A DNA stretch of 33,497 nt from Streptomyces sp. PTY087I2 (GTDB taxonomy: Bacteria; Actinomycetota; Actinomycetes; Streptomycetales; Streptomycetaceae), in contig NZ_LZRD01000049.1 of NCBI RefSeq assembly GCF_001687325.1, positions 1-33,497 on the forward strand, written 5' to 3'. The notes beneath the pieces are model-generated. The model saw only the letters and a list, made by a program, of their open reading frames with translations, searched no databases and had not been told where the DNA came from. The position numbers were made by a program, and so were the translations under genes. Shown one piece after another: positions 23,167 through 30,619 of this stretch; position 1 is the stretch's first letter; each line of letters starts with the position of its first letter.

Positions 23167-24594
23167 CTAATGCCGGTGGTCGCCACCCAGGTACATCCAG
23201 TCACCACCGGACAGCCCGAGCGAGCCCGGCCCGTAGGACGCCGACGACGTGTAGAGAGGCAGACCGGACTTGCCGCCGGGCAGGACCCACACCGCGCCCT
23301 GGCCGTTCTCCTGCGCCGCGCCCACCACGAGGTCGGGCCGCCCGTCCTTGTTCAGGTCCCCGGCGCTCACCGTCGCGCCGAACCGGTCTCCGGCCTCCAC
23401 CGCACCCGGCACCCCGGCGGTGTCCTGCGTGAACGCGTAGGAGCCCGCCCCGAGTTGACCCGTACGACGGCCGGGGATGACCACGACGCCCCCGGCGTCC
23501 GCCTTCTTGCCGATCGCCTCGCCGGGCGCCCCGATGATGATCTCGGCGGCCCCGTCCTTGTTCAGGTCGGCCACCGCGACCGACGCCCCGAACGCGTCGC
23601 CGCGCTCGCCGCCGCCGGGCACGCCCGCCGTGTCCTGGTGGATGGTCATCGGCGCCTTGTCGTACGCCACACCCGACTTCGACCCGAACCACACGTGCAC
23701 CGCCCCGCCGAGGTGGCCGAGGGGCGCGTCCGGGCGCGGGTCGTCGGGGTCGCCGAGCACGACGTCCCCGTAACCGTCCCCGTTGACGTCCCCGACCGCC
23801 GCGAAGAGGCCGTCGCCGCCGTGCAGCCGGTTGATCTTCTCCCAGGTCGAGTTGACGAAGACGGATCCGCCGCTCTTGTCGTCGCTGCGGCCGCCGACGA
23901 GGACGCGGTCGGCGGCCTTGTCGCCGTTCAGGTCCCCGTACGCGGCGGCGTTCATGAAGCCGGTCTCGTTGTGGTGGTAGGACGAGGCCACGATCTTGCC
24001 GGACCGCTTGAACGGACCGATCAGGCGCGTGGAGTCGTTGCGGTTCACGACGAGGACCTGCGCCCCGTCGGGCCCGGACCAGGCCGCGACGTCCTGCCCC
24101 GCCTGCCCCAGCTTCTCCTCCCGTGTCGGCAGGGCGACGCCGGACACCGGGCCCTTCTTGCCGCCCCACAGGACGGTGACCGCCCCGGCCGACTGCTTGG
24201 AGCCGATCTTCTCCTGCGGCGATCCGACGACGATGTCGGCGAACCCGTCCTTGTCGAGGTCCGCGAGGGCGATCGACGCCCCGAAGGCGTCGCCCTCCTC
24301 GGCCGTCCCCGGTACGCCCGGCGAGTTCTGCGTGATCACGGCCCGCTTGGCGGCGGAGACGCCCTTGGCCGACCCGTACAGCACGACGATCGCCCCGGCG
24401 TACGGCTTACCCGCGACGGTGGCCCCGGGGGCCGGGAGGACGATGTCCCGGTACCCGTCCCCGTTGATGTCGTGCGGGACCGGCAGCGCCGTGGCCCCCG
24501 CCGTCCCCCCGGACAGCGTGGTCGCGGCGACGGTCATCGCGGCGGTCGCGGCCAGCGCGGCGAAACGTCTCGTACGAGCGGTGTGTCTGGTCAT
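23167..24594 (-). CDS. Secreted FG-GAP (integrin alpha-like beta-propeller) protein
   Basis: The precursor of 475 residues has a signal peptide (MTRHTARTRRFAALAATAAM..., cleaved near AGA-T). The mature part has six calcium-loop motifs of the DxNxDGxxD type: DINGDGYRD, DLDKDGFAD, DLNGDKAAD, DVNGDGYGD, DLNKDGAAE and DLNKDGRPD. They alternate with GDAFGASIALADL-type blade strands, giving a seven-bladed-propeller-like fold. It acts outside the cell, probably as a binding or adhesion protein; no enzyme domain is seen. ATG 24592-24594 has a GGGGGG-containing site upstream; a GTG at 24612 is the alternative. An 11-bp tandem repeat lies about 100 bp upstream of its start. Confidence 0.88.
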   Translation of the reverse strand: MTRHTARTRRFAALAATAAMTVAATTLSGGTAGATALPVPHDINGDGYRDIVLPAPGATVAGKPYAGAIVVLYGSAKGVSAAKRAVITQNSPGVPGTAEEGDAFGASIALADLDKDGFADIVVGSPQEKIGSKQSAGAVTVLWGGKKGPVSGVALPTREEKLGQAGQDVAAWSGPDGAQVLVVNRNDSTRLIGPFKRSGKIVASSYHHNETGFMNAAAYGDLNGDKAADRVLVGGRSDDKSGGSVFVNSTWEKINRLHGGDGLFAAVGDVNGDGYGDVVLGDPDDPRPDAPLGHLGGAVHVWFGSKSGVAYDKAPMTIHQDTAGVPGGGERGDAFGASVAVADLNKDGAAEIIIGAPGEAIGKKADAGGVVVIPGRRTGQLGAGSYAFTQDTAGVPGAVEAGDRFGATVSAGDLNKDGRPDLVVGAAQENGQGAVWVLPGGKSGLPLYTSSASYGPGSLGLSGGDWMYLGGDHRH

Positions 24595-24687
24595 GTGTGT
24601 GGTGCCCCCCACCTGTGTGTTGCTTACGTATGGGGGTATTCAGCCACGAGCCCTCGCGCCGCCGTGACGCGGGGGCCCTTTACGCAG

Positions 24688-24731
24688 GTGCTCCACGGGC
24701 GCAGTACGGGCGCTGTACAGGTGCTGTACAG
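24688..24731. repeat. Four tandem 11-bp units upstream of the FG-GAP gene
   Basis: The units are GTGCTCCACGG, GCGCAGTACGG, GCGCTGTACAG and GTGCTGTACAG, end to end. The last two carry CTGTACAG. The 11-bp period is about one helical turn, as in cooperative operator arrays. It lies between the DUF397 gene's stop and the FG-GAP gene's start. Confidence 0.55.
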
Positions 24732-24740
24732 GCGAAACGC

Positions 24741-25037
24741 CTACGCGGTCCAGGTCAGGAACGCCGACCAGGCGTCGGGCGCGACGGCGAAAACCGGCCC
24801 GTCGGAGACCTTGGAGTCACGGACGTGGACGGAGTGGGGGCAGGCGGCGACCTCGACGCAGTCGCCACCGCTGGCGTTGCTGTGCGAGGACTTCCGCCAG
24901 GCGGCGGACACCTCGACGCAGTCACCGCCGCTGCCGCTGCTGTAGGAGGACGTACGCCAGTCGAAGGCGACCTCGATGCACTCGCCGCCGCTGGCGTTGC
25001 TGTAGCTCGACTTGAACCACCGGAGGGTGCTGCTCAT
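24741..25037 (-). CDS. DUF397 protein with three tandem repeats
   Basis: This small 98-residue protein holds three successive DUF397 core units: WFKSSYSN...GGECIEVA (about 7-24), WRTSSYSS...GGDCVEVS (27-44) and WRKSSHSN...GGDCVEVA (47-64). They are followed by a single C-terminal tail (VRDSKVSDGPVFAVAPDAWSAFL). Usual family members have one or two units. ATG 25035-25037 overlaps the stop of the upstream HTH gene by 4 nt. DUF397 genes typically accompany Scr1-type HTH genes and have been compared with toxin-antitoxin pairs, though the biochemical role is unsettled. Confidence 0.9.
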   Translation of the reverse strand: MSSTLRWFKSSYSNASGGECIEVAFDWRTSSYSSGSGGDCVEVSAAWRKSSHSNASGGDCVEVAACPHSVHVRDSKVSDGPVFAVAPDAWSAFLTWTA

Positions 25038-25870
25038 TCCGTCACTCCTGCCAACCGCTTGATGAGGTCCAGCGATTCACGAGGACCCAGGGCCTGTGAC
25101 CGGATCTTCGCATAGCGCTGGGCGTACGTGCTCACCTTTGCCGGGGCACTGATGAGGAGGCTCTCCTCCTGGGCTTCGAGGTAGACGAGATGCTCGTGCT
25201 CCGGGGTCTCCACCAGACTCATCTGGCCGTGACCGGCCGCGTACTCGCCATACTTCCCGGCATCCAGGGGCAGCACGAGCAGCGTGACATTGCGTCGGCG
25301 GGCGCACTCCACGAGATGGAGCAGTTGCTCCCGCATGATCTCCTCGCTGCCGATGACGCGCCGCAGGACGGCCTCGTCGATGATGATCTCGATCATCGGG
25401 AGCGGGTCGCGGTCGAAGAGGGCCTTGCGCGCCATCCGCAGCTGGACCAGCTCCTCAACGCGGGCGTCGGGAAGCGGCGGGTATCCGCCACCGATCAGGG
25501 CCCGCGCGTACGCCTCTGTCTGGAACAGCCCGTGGACGACGTTGGTGACGAACAGCTGGAGGCTGACAGCGGCCTCCTCCAACAGGGCGTAATCCTTGAA
25601 CTGCTCGGGCAGCCGTTCCATCCGCATGTACTGCCGTGCCGTCTCGAAGATGCGCGAGCCGTTGCCGTGCACCCGTTGCAGCTCGACGAGCATGGCGTCG
25701 CTGGCGGGCTGGGCGCAGGTCTCCATGGCGCTGATCGCCGCCGCCGAGTAGCCGATTTCCTTGCCTTGCTGCTCCTGCGTCCACCCGCGCTGGACGCGTA
25801 GCGTCCGGGCCATCTCGGCCACCATCCGGGCCATCGGGCTCGCGGTTTCCTTGTTCTCAGCACTCGCCAT
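25034..25870 (-). CDS. Scr1-type HTH regulator (XRE plus DUF5753)
   Basis: The 278-residue protein has an N-terminal XRE helix-turn-helix (about 20-70: LRVQRGWTQEQQGKEIGYSAAAISAMET) and a DUF5753 domain (about 95-270: HGLFQTEAYARALI, IIIDEAVLRRVIG, LLVLPLDAGKYGEYA). It is transcribed with the DUF397 gene, with a 4-nt overlap. ATG 25868-25870 is preceded only by a weak GAGA site. The upstream region has four helically phased ACTCAAC-type sites, suggesting autoregulation. The role may be antitoxin-like repression, but that is inference from the family. Confidence 0.9.
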   Translation of the reverse strand: MASAENKETASPMARMVAEMARTLRVQRGWTQEQQGKEIGYSAAAISAMETCAQPASDAMLVELQRVHGNGSRIFETARQYMRMERLPEQFKDYALLEEAAVSLQLFVTNVVHGLFQTEAYARALIGGGYPPLPDARVEELVQLRMARKALFDRDPLPMIEIIIDEAVLRRVIGSEEIMREQLLHLVECARRRNVTLLVLPLDAGKYGEYAAGHGQMSLVETPEHEHLVYLEAQEESLLISAPAKVSTYAQRYAKIRSQALGPRESLDLIKRLAGVTE

Positions 25871-25887
25871 TTCGCGATCTCTTTTCG

Positions 25888-25964
25888 ACTCAACCGAACT
25901 CAACCGGTCACTACTCGATGCCGTTGAACTCAACGCCGCTACAGCGAAGTTCGCGCAGGTCAAC
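25888..25964. promoter_or_regulatory. Helically phased ACTCAAC repeats in a divergent control region
   Basis: ACTCAAC occurs at 25888, 25898 and 25928, and GGTCAAC at 25958. All spacings are multiples of 10 bp, so all lie on one DNA face. The third copy is also half of a perfect inverted repeat CGTTGA-AC-TCAACG (25922-25935). The block lies between the HTH gene and the divergent gene at 26027. Confidence 0.55.
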
Positions 25965-26026
25965 GGCTTTGCGACGCACCTCGGCAGGCATGGATAACGC
26001 TAGGTGATGGGGGTCACAATCGTCCC

Positions 26027-26434
26027 GTGAACGCAACTAATGGCGGTGTGACGGCGGACTGGATTCCGGAGTACGGATTCCATCTCCGCAAGGCGGGCGT
26101 GCAATTCGACGCGATCCGTGTGGACGGTGACGCGGGGCGGCGACTGGCCGATCTGATGGAGGAGTTGGTCGGGGGTGAACCGGGGCCCGTGGTCACCGAG
26201 TCGAACGGCCGGCGCGGGGTGTACTTCCTCGTGCCGCCCGGGTCGACGGCGGGGCGGCCGTGGCCGCGTGAGGTGACGCCGTTCAACTCGGCGACGGGCC
26301 GGATCAGTTACGTACCCGTACCGGCGCTCGGGGGCGACACGTGGCCGCTGATGTGGCGGTACCCGCCGACGCGGGCGGGGCGGTTCGTGCACACGTTGAT
26401 CCTGTTCAACGCGGCGTACGCGTTACTGACTTGA
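26027..26434 (+). CDS. Uncharacterised small protein, divergent from the HTH/DUF397 pair
   Basis: The 135-residue soluble protein contains ADWIPEYGFHLRKAGVQFDAIRVDG at the N-terminus, RRGVYFLVPPGSTAGRPWP in the middle and TWPLMWRYPP near the C-terminus. Similar small proteins commonly stand opposite Scr1-type HTH genes in Streptomyces, as I remember, but I know of no function. GTG 26027 lies six bases after CACAAT, so it may be leaderless. Codon 133 is TTA (26423-26425), the rare leucine codon read by bldA tRNA, so full-length protein may depend on development. Confidence 0.7.
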   Translation: MNATNGGVTADWIPEYGFHLRKAGVQFDAIRVDGDAGRRLADLMEELVGGEPGPVVTESNGRRGVYFLVPPGSTAGRPWPREVTPFNSATGRISYVPVPALGGDTWPLMWRYPPTRAGRFVHTLILFNAAYALLT

Positions 26435-26463
26435 GCGTCCGGGCCGGTCGTGGGAGGTCATGG

Positions 26464-26490
26464 TTGACAGTCTTTACTTGCACATGCAAG
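26464..26490 (+). promoter_or_regulatory. Promoter with operator dyad for the SMR genes
   Basis: TTGACA (26464-26469) is a good -35 box. CTTGCA-CA-TGCAAG (26477-26490), a perfect 6-2-6 inverted repeat, lies in the spacer, where a bound repressor would block RNA polymerase. The -10 (about 26488-26493, AAGAGT) is weak. The leader to the first SMR gene is about 90 nt. Confidence 0.5.
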
Positions 26491-26540
26491 AGTCTGCGAC
26501 GTGAGGGCGGCGCACCGACACGGATCTGCGCCGACACTCA

Positions 26541-26560
26541 ATTGCATGCACGAGCAAGTA
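26541..26560. promoter_or_regulatory. Second TTGCA/GCAAGT site before the SMR genes
   Basis: On the minus strand this site reads ACTTGC-TCG-TGCATGC, resembling the operator dyad at 26477-26490. Two such sites about 65 bp apart flank the leader, which could allow looping by one repressor. No regulator gene is next to them. Confidence 0.35.
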
Positions 26561-26585
26561 ATGACCTTTCGTGGAAGGACCTCCC

Positions 26586-26906
26586 ATGCACTGGCTCTAC
26601 CTCGCCGTCGCTGTCGCCTTCGAAATCCTGGTCGCCATCGCCGCCGGAAAGGCCGAGGGCTTCAAGAACCGGAAGTGGACGTCGATCACGCTGGCCAGCG
26701 GTGCCGCCGCGACCTTCTTCCTCAGCAAGGCGCTGCTGACCTTCGACGTCGGCGTGGGCTACGCCCTGTGGACGTCGGTCGCGGGCGTCGGCATCACCGT
26801 GCTCGGGGCGCTGTTCTTCGGTCAGCGGCTGAACTGGCACAAGGCGATCGGCATCGTCCTCGTGATCGGCGGGGTCGTGGGCCTGCAACTGAGCGGTTCC
26901 GCCTGA
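26586..26906 (+). CDS. SMR-family efflux subunit (first of pair)
   Basis: This 106-residue protein has four transmembrane helices and belongs to the small multidrug resistance family (EmrE/SugE fold), which exchanges protons for cationic drugs or guanidinium. Glu13 in the first helix (AVAFEILVA) is the essential acidic residue. GVGYALWTSVAGVGITVLG is the family signature in helix 3. ATG 26586 has GGAAGGA 6 nt upstream. A second SMR gene follows after 110 nt, so the pair may form a heterodimer like EbrAB or YkkCD. Confidence 0.9.
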   Translation: MHWLYLAVAVAFEILVAIAAGKAEGFKNRKWTSITLASGAAATFFLSKALLTFDVGVGYALWTSVAGVGITVLGALFFGQRLNWHKAIGIVLVIGGVVGLQLSGSA

Positions 26907-27016
26907 TGCGTAAGGGGGCGCGGCCCCCGCCACGTAACGCAGCGCAGCGCATCCCACGCACACCACCTGACAACTTCGACGAATTCGACGACTTCCCCGA
27001 GAGAGGCTCATTTCCC

Positions 27017-27466
27017 ATGCCGAACGCTGCCAAGAACTCCACCGTCGCCGCCGCCAAGAACTCCTCCACCAACGCCTGGCTCTCGCTCCTGCTCGCCGGG
27101 GTCTTCGAGATCGGGTACGCCCTCGCCGTCGGCGGCAGCGAAGGGTTCACGGTCCTGACCTGGTCGCTGGTCGCCGTGGTCTTCTTCCTCCTGACGCTCT
27201 ACGCGCTGAGCCTCGCTCTCCGTACGATCGACGTGAGCATCGGCTACGCGGTCTGGGCAGGTATCGGCGCGGTCGGTGCCGCCGTCCTCGGCCCGCTCTT
27301 CTTCGACGAAACGCTCACCGTGGCGAAGGGCGTCTGGCTGGCCGTGATCATCGCCGGCGTCATCTGGCTGAAGCTCGCGGACCGTACGAAGCCGGCCGCC
27401 GAGGCGGTGGCTCCGGCGCAGGCGACCGGGCGTCTCGCGGACCGGGCGGACGCGGTCCGGGCCTGA
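27017..27466 (+). CDS. SMR-family efflux subunit (second of pair)
   Basis: The 149-residue protein has the four-helix SMR core preceded by a 20-residue polar N-terminus and followed by about 30 Ala/Arg/Asp-rich residues. Both extensions are absent from the first subunit. Glu31 (AGVFEIGYA) is the conserved acidic residue, and DVSIGYAVWAGIGAVGAAVLG the signature. Unequal subunits fit the known heteromeric SMR pairs. ATG 27017 is preceded by GAGAGG. A 20-bp perfect dyad follows the stop. Confidence 0.9.
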   Translation: MPNAAKNSTVAAAKNSSTNAWLSLLLAGVFEIGYALAVGGSEGFTVLTWSLVAVVFFLLTLYALSLALRTIDVSIGYAVWAGIGAVGAAVLGPLFFDETLTVAKGVWLAVIIAGVIWLKLADRTKPAAEAVAPAQATGRLADRADAVRA

Positions 27467-27492
27467 CGCGCCACGACAGCTCCTCTCCCGCC

Positions 27493-27558
27493 CGGCCGCC
27501 CCCGGGGCGCTCACCTGATCGGCTCATCCCCGGCAGGCGAGCGCCCCGGGGGCGGCCG
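27493..27558. terminator. 20-bp perfect dyad after the SMR genes
   Basis: 27493-27512 is the exact inverse complement of 27539-27558, around a 26-nt loop. There is no T tract on either side. It is probably a terminator of the high-GC type, and it ends 67 bp before the sulfatase start. Confidence 0.7.
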
Positions 27559-27624
27559 ACGATGGCGTTACCGGTCACGCAAGCGCCCGTCGGCGTGCCC
27601 GCGTCCCGACCAGGAGGCCCCGCC

Positions 27625-29508
27625 GTGAGCACGACCGACACCGACAGCACCCCGGAAATCGACAGCACCCCGGAAACCGGCAGCACCCCCGACTTCGCCG
27701 ACCGGACCGATTTCGAGGACGCGGACCGGGGTCTGGTGGCCGGACCCGCGAACGCGAGGATCACGGCGGCGGACGGGCGGGTCGTCTGGGACTTCGACGC
27801 CACGGCGTTCCTGCGGGAGGACTGCCCCGACACCGCTGACCCGAGCCTGTGGCGGCAGTCGCAGCTCTGCGCCCGCGCCGGCCTCTACGAGGTCACCGAG
27901 GGCGTCCACCAGATCCGAGGCTTTGATCTCTCGAACATGACCCTGATCGAGGGCGAGCGCGGCGTGATCGTCGTCGACCCGCTCGTCTCCCAGGAATGCG
28001 CGGCCGAAGGCCTCGCCCTCTACCGGGCCCACCGGGGCGAACGGCCGGTCACCGCCGTGGTGTTCACGCACTCCCACATCGACCACTTCGGCGGGACGCT
28101 CGGCGTGATCGGCCCCGACGACGACGTACCGATCGTCGCCCCCGCCGGCTTCATGGAGAACTCGGTCGCCGAGAACGTCTATGCCGGCACCGCGATGCTC
28201 CGCCGGGGCGCGTACCACACCGGGTGGGAGCTGGACCCGGACCCGCGCGGCCTGATCGGCGTCGGCCTCGGCTTCGCCGCCTCCACCGGACTGCCGAGCC
28301 TGCTGCCGCCGACCCTGGAGGTCACGCGCACAGGACAGGAGGAACGCCTCGACGGCGTCCTGTTCCGCTTCCAGCTCACGCCGGGCACCGAGGCCCCCTC
28401 CGAGCTCAACTTCCACCTGCCCGAACGGCGTGCCCTGTGCATGGCGGAGAACGCGACCCACAACCTGCACAACATCCAGACGCTGCGCGGCGCCCTGGTG
28501 CGCGACGCCCGGATCTGGTCCCGGTACCTCACCGAGTCCATCAATCTGTACGCCGCCGACTCCGACGTCCTCTTCGCCTCCCACCACTGGCCGACCTGGG
28601 GCACCGAACGCCTCACCGCGTTCCTGTCCGAGCAGCGCGACCTCTACGGCTATCTGCACGACCAGACGTTGCGGCTGCTCAACCAGGGGCACACCGGTAT
28701 CGAGATCGCGGAGATGATCGAACTCCCGCCGCGCCTGGCCAGGGCCTGGCACGCCCGTGGCTACTACGGTTCGGTCAGCCACAACGTGAAGGCGATCTAC
28801 CACCGTTACATGGGCTGGTACGACGGCCACCCGTCCTCCCTCTGGGAGCACCCGCCCACCGAATCCGCCCACCGCTACGTGGACTGCATGGGCGGCCTGG
28901 GCGCCGTACTGACCAAGGCCCGCGCCTACCTGGACGCCGGCGATCCGCGGTTCGCGGCCCAACTCCTCAAGCACGCCACCTTCGCGGCCCCCGGCGACAG
29001 CCGGGCCAAGGAACTACTGGCCGAGACCTTCGAACGCCTCGGGTACGGCGCCGAATGCGGAACCTGGCGCAACAACTACCTCATGGGCGCGCAGGAGTTG
29101 CGCAACGGCGTGAAGCCCGTACCGATCGCCGCCGACAGCATGGCCGCCGCGCTCTCCGTGGAGCAGATCTTCGACTCCCTCGCCATCCGCGTCAACGGCC
29201 CGCGCGCCTGGGACCACTCGCTGGCGGTGGTGTGGCGGTTCACCGACCTGGACGAGACGCACCGGACGAGCCTGCGCAACGGGGTCCTGGTGCACCACCG
29301 GGTAGCCGAAGACTCAGCCGACGGTTCCACCGACGGCTCTACCGACAACGCGGATCTCACCCTCACCCTGACCAAGCCCCAACTCATGGACCTGCTGGGC
29401 GGCTTGGGCCTCGCCGGCATCGAGCACACGGGCAACCCGGACGCCCTGACCATCCTCATGTCCGCCCTCGACACCCCGGACCCCGGCTTCGCCATCGTCA
29501 CGCCCTGA
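27625..29508 (+). CDS. Alkyl sulfatase-type metallo-beta-lactamase-fold hydrolase
   Basis: This 627-residue enzyme matches the SdsA1/YjcS alkyl-sulfatase family, which hydrolyses primary alkyl sulfates such as dodecyl sulfate. The zinc-binding THSHIDHFGG (148-157), the AENATHNLHN acidic/histidine motif (274-283) and SHHWPTWG (319-326) are present. A helical dimerisation domain (about 330-480) and a SCP2-like C-terminal domain (about 500-627) follow. The first 25 residues repeat DSTPE-type units and lack a signal peptide, so the enzyme seems cytoplasmic. GTG 27625 has AGGAGG eight bases upstream. Its 3' end lies about 50 bp from a CRISPR array. Confidence 0.92.
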   Translation: MSTTDTDSTPEIDSTPETGSTPDFADRTDFEDADRGLVAGPANARITAADGRVVWDFDATAFLREDCPDTADPSLWRQSQLCARAGLYEVTEGVHQIRGFDLSNMTLIEGERGVIVVDPLVSQECAAEGLALYRAHRGERPVTAVVFTHSHIDHFGGTLGVIGPDDDVPIVAPAGFMENSVAENVYAGTAMLRRGAYHTGWELDPDPRGLIGVGLGFAASTGLPSLLPPTLEVTRTGQEERLDGVLFRFQLTPGTEAPSELNFHLPERRALCMAENATHNLHNIQTLRGALVRDARIWSRYLTESINLYAADSDVLFASHHWPTWGTERLTAFLSEQRDLYGYLHDQTLRLLNQGHTGIEIAEMIELPPRLARAWHARGYYGSVSHNVKAIYHRYMGWYDGHPSSLWEHPPTESAHRYVDCMGGLGAVLTKARAYLDAGDPRFAAQLLKHATFAAPGDSRAKELLAETFERLGYGAECGTWRNNYLMGAQELRNGVKPVPIAADSMAAALSVEQIFDSLAIRVNGPRAWDHSLAVVWRFTDLDETHRTSLRNGVLVHHRVAEDSADGSTDGSTDNADLTLTLTKPQLMDLLGGLGLAGIEHTGNPDALTILMSALDTPDPGFAIVTP

Positions 29509-29559
29509 CGGCGCCCTGCCTGCCTCCCCAGGGCGCTTTGAGGAGGTCGCGGAGGGTGC

Positions 29560-30075
29560 GGGACCACCCCGCGCGTGCGGGGACCACGGTTGAGGGTGGG
29601 CACCCCCGGCCCATATGGCGGGAACACCCCCGCGCGTGCGGGGAACACCTCAGCCTCGGCGACCAGGCCGTGGTCGACGAGGGAACACCCCCGCGCGTGC
29701 GGGGAACACCGCTGCTCAGTCTGCAGCACCCCGGAGATCATGGGAACACCCCCGCGCGTGCGGGGAACACGCCGGACCGCCGTCCGCAAGCAGGACGGCC
29801 ATGGGAACACCCCCGCGCGTGCGGGGAACACAGGGCGGCGGTGATGTCCCGGCCGACGGCGACGGGAACACCCCCGCGCGTGCGGGGAACACCTGGCTCC
29901 CTGGGACGACGGCCCCTACCTGGTGGGAACACCCCCGCGCGTGCGGGGAACACATGCATGAGGCGCGGCGTGCGGCGGGGAGTTGGGGAACACCCCCGCG
30001 CGTGCGGGGAACACCGCCCCGCGCGCACGCGCATCCTGTGGTTGCTGGGAACACCCCCGCGCGTGCGGGGAACAC
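29560..30075 (-). CRISPR. Type I-E-like CRISPR array 1 (9 repeats, 8 spacers)
   Basis: Eight identical 29-bp repeats start at 29620, 29681, 29742, 29803, 29864, 29925, 29986 and 30047. A degenerate 28-bp repeat is at 29560-29587. All spacers are 32 bp. On the minus strand the repeat opens GTGTTCCCCGCACGC and ends GCGGGGGTGTTCCC. It folds as CCCCGC-ACGC-GCGGGG, the Cas6e-type hairpin, and leaves a GTGTTCCC 5' handle. The degenerate repeat at the left end and the conserved AT-richer leader at the right mean transcription runs right to left, with the newest spacers nearest 30075. No cas genes are in the window. Confidence 0.98.
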
Positions 30076-30265
30076 CGTTCGTGACCTGCGGCTTTATGTG
30101 CTCTGGGAGTGGTTTTTGCTCACTTCTTGAGAAACGGACATACCGCACCTGGAGTTGGAGTTCGTCAGTGGCGATTCTGCCCTCTGCTGACTGTGTGGCG
30201 CGGGTTCCCCGGAAGAGAGGCGTGGCTTTCGTCCCGTCGGGGCGGGTTTCAGGCATGGTTGGGGC
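30076..30265 (-). promoter_or_regulatory. Leader of CRISPR array 1
   Basis: This segment is nearly identical to 33180 onward, right of array 2. The blocks TTCGTGACCTGCGGCTTTAT, TTTTTGCTCACTTCTTGAG, and GTCAGTGGCGATTCTGCCCT are shared, with two insertions in the other copy. Conservation next to both arrays marks it as the leader, containing the array promoter and adaptation signals on the minus strand. Confidence 0.85.
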
Positions 30266-30405
30266 TCAGACAGGTTTGAGCAGGTCGCGGAGGTTGGCCA
30301 TGTGGGCTTTGACGGCGGCGATTTCGGCGGGGTCGAGGGCTGCGGGTCTGGGCAGCCTTCTCGGTGGCCAGGTAGGTGGTCCACCACTCGTCGTCGCGGG
30401 CAGTG
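30266..30405 (-). pseudogene. 3' fragment of an unidentified gene, copy beside array 1
   Basis: On the minus strand, codons to TGA 30266-30268 give LDPAEIAAVKAHMANLRDLLKPV. Upstream, in a frame shifted by one base near 30338, the sequence reads ARDDEWWTTYLATEKAAQTR. The same C-terminus (TEIAAVKAHMANLRTLLKPV) ends a frame at the right edge of the window, beside array 2. So the 3' end of one gene, plus leader and array, exists twice. This copy is truncated and seemingly frameshifted. I do not recognise the protein. Confidence 0.6.
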
Positions 30406-30419
30406 CGGGACCACCCCGC
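30403..30419. repeat. CRISPR-repeat remnant
   Basis: GTGCGGGACCACCCCGC is identical to 29556-29572, the left flank plus half of the degenerate terminal repeat of array 1. It interrupts the gene fragment and marks a probable recombination point. The bases to about 30510 hold no gene that I can support. Confidence 0.5.
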
Positions 30420-30510
30420 AGGCGCGGTCGGCGTACCGCTCGGGAACCTCGTCAGTGAGCTGGACGGGAAGTAGCCCACGCCGCGCGAGAGTCGAGAGCT
30501 GCGCGGTCAG

Positions 30511-30615
30511 TCAGTGGCCGCGGATGTTGCAGGGAAGGGTGACGCCGTCCTCGGAGCAGTGGGGGTCGGTGTCGCCCTCTCCGGGAAGGGGCGCGCGCCG
30601 CCATCGGCGTAGCAC
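30511..30615 (-). CDS. Possible very small protein downstream of the 48-aa gene
   Basis: A 34-codon frame from GTG 30613-30615 encodes VLRRWRRAPLPGEGDTDPHCSEDGVTLPCNIRGH. It has two cysteines and an ordered, protein-like composition, and begins 5 nt after the stop of the 48-residue gene. No clear ribosome-binding site is seen. It could be a genuine coupled small gene, or the remaining 3' end of a longer one. Confidence 0.35.
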   Translation of the reverse strand: MLRRWRRAPLPGEGDTDPHCSEDGVTLPCNIRGH

Positions 30616-30619
30616 GTCG

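Noticed and set aside
26907..27016. N-terminal extension of the second SMR gene into the intergenic region
   Set aside because: An upstream frame is open, but ATG 27017 has a ribosome-binding site and the upstream residues are unlike SMR proteins.
27996..30458. 820-codon plus-strand frame running from the sulfatase through CRISPR array 1
   Set aside because: It translates the CRISPR repeats as HPRACGEHR-type units. This is a coincidence of open frame in GC-rich repeats, not a protein.
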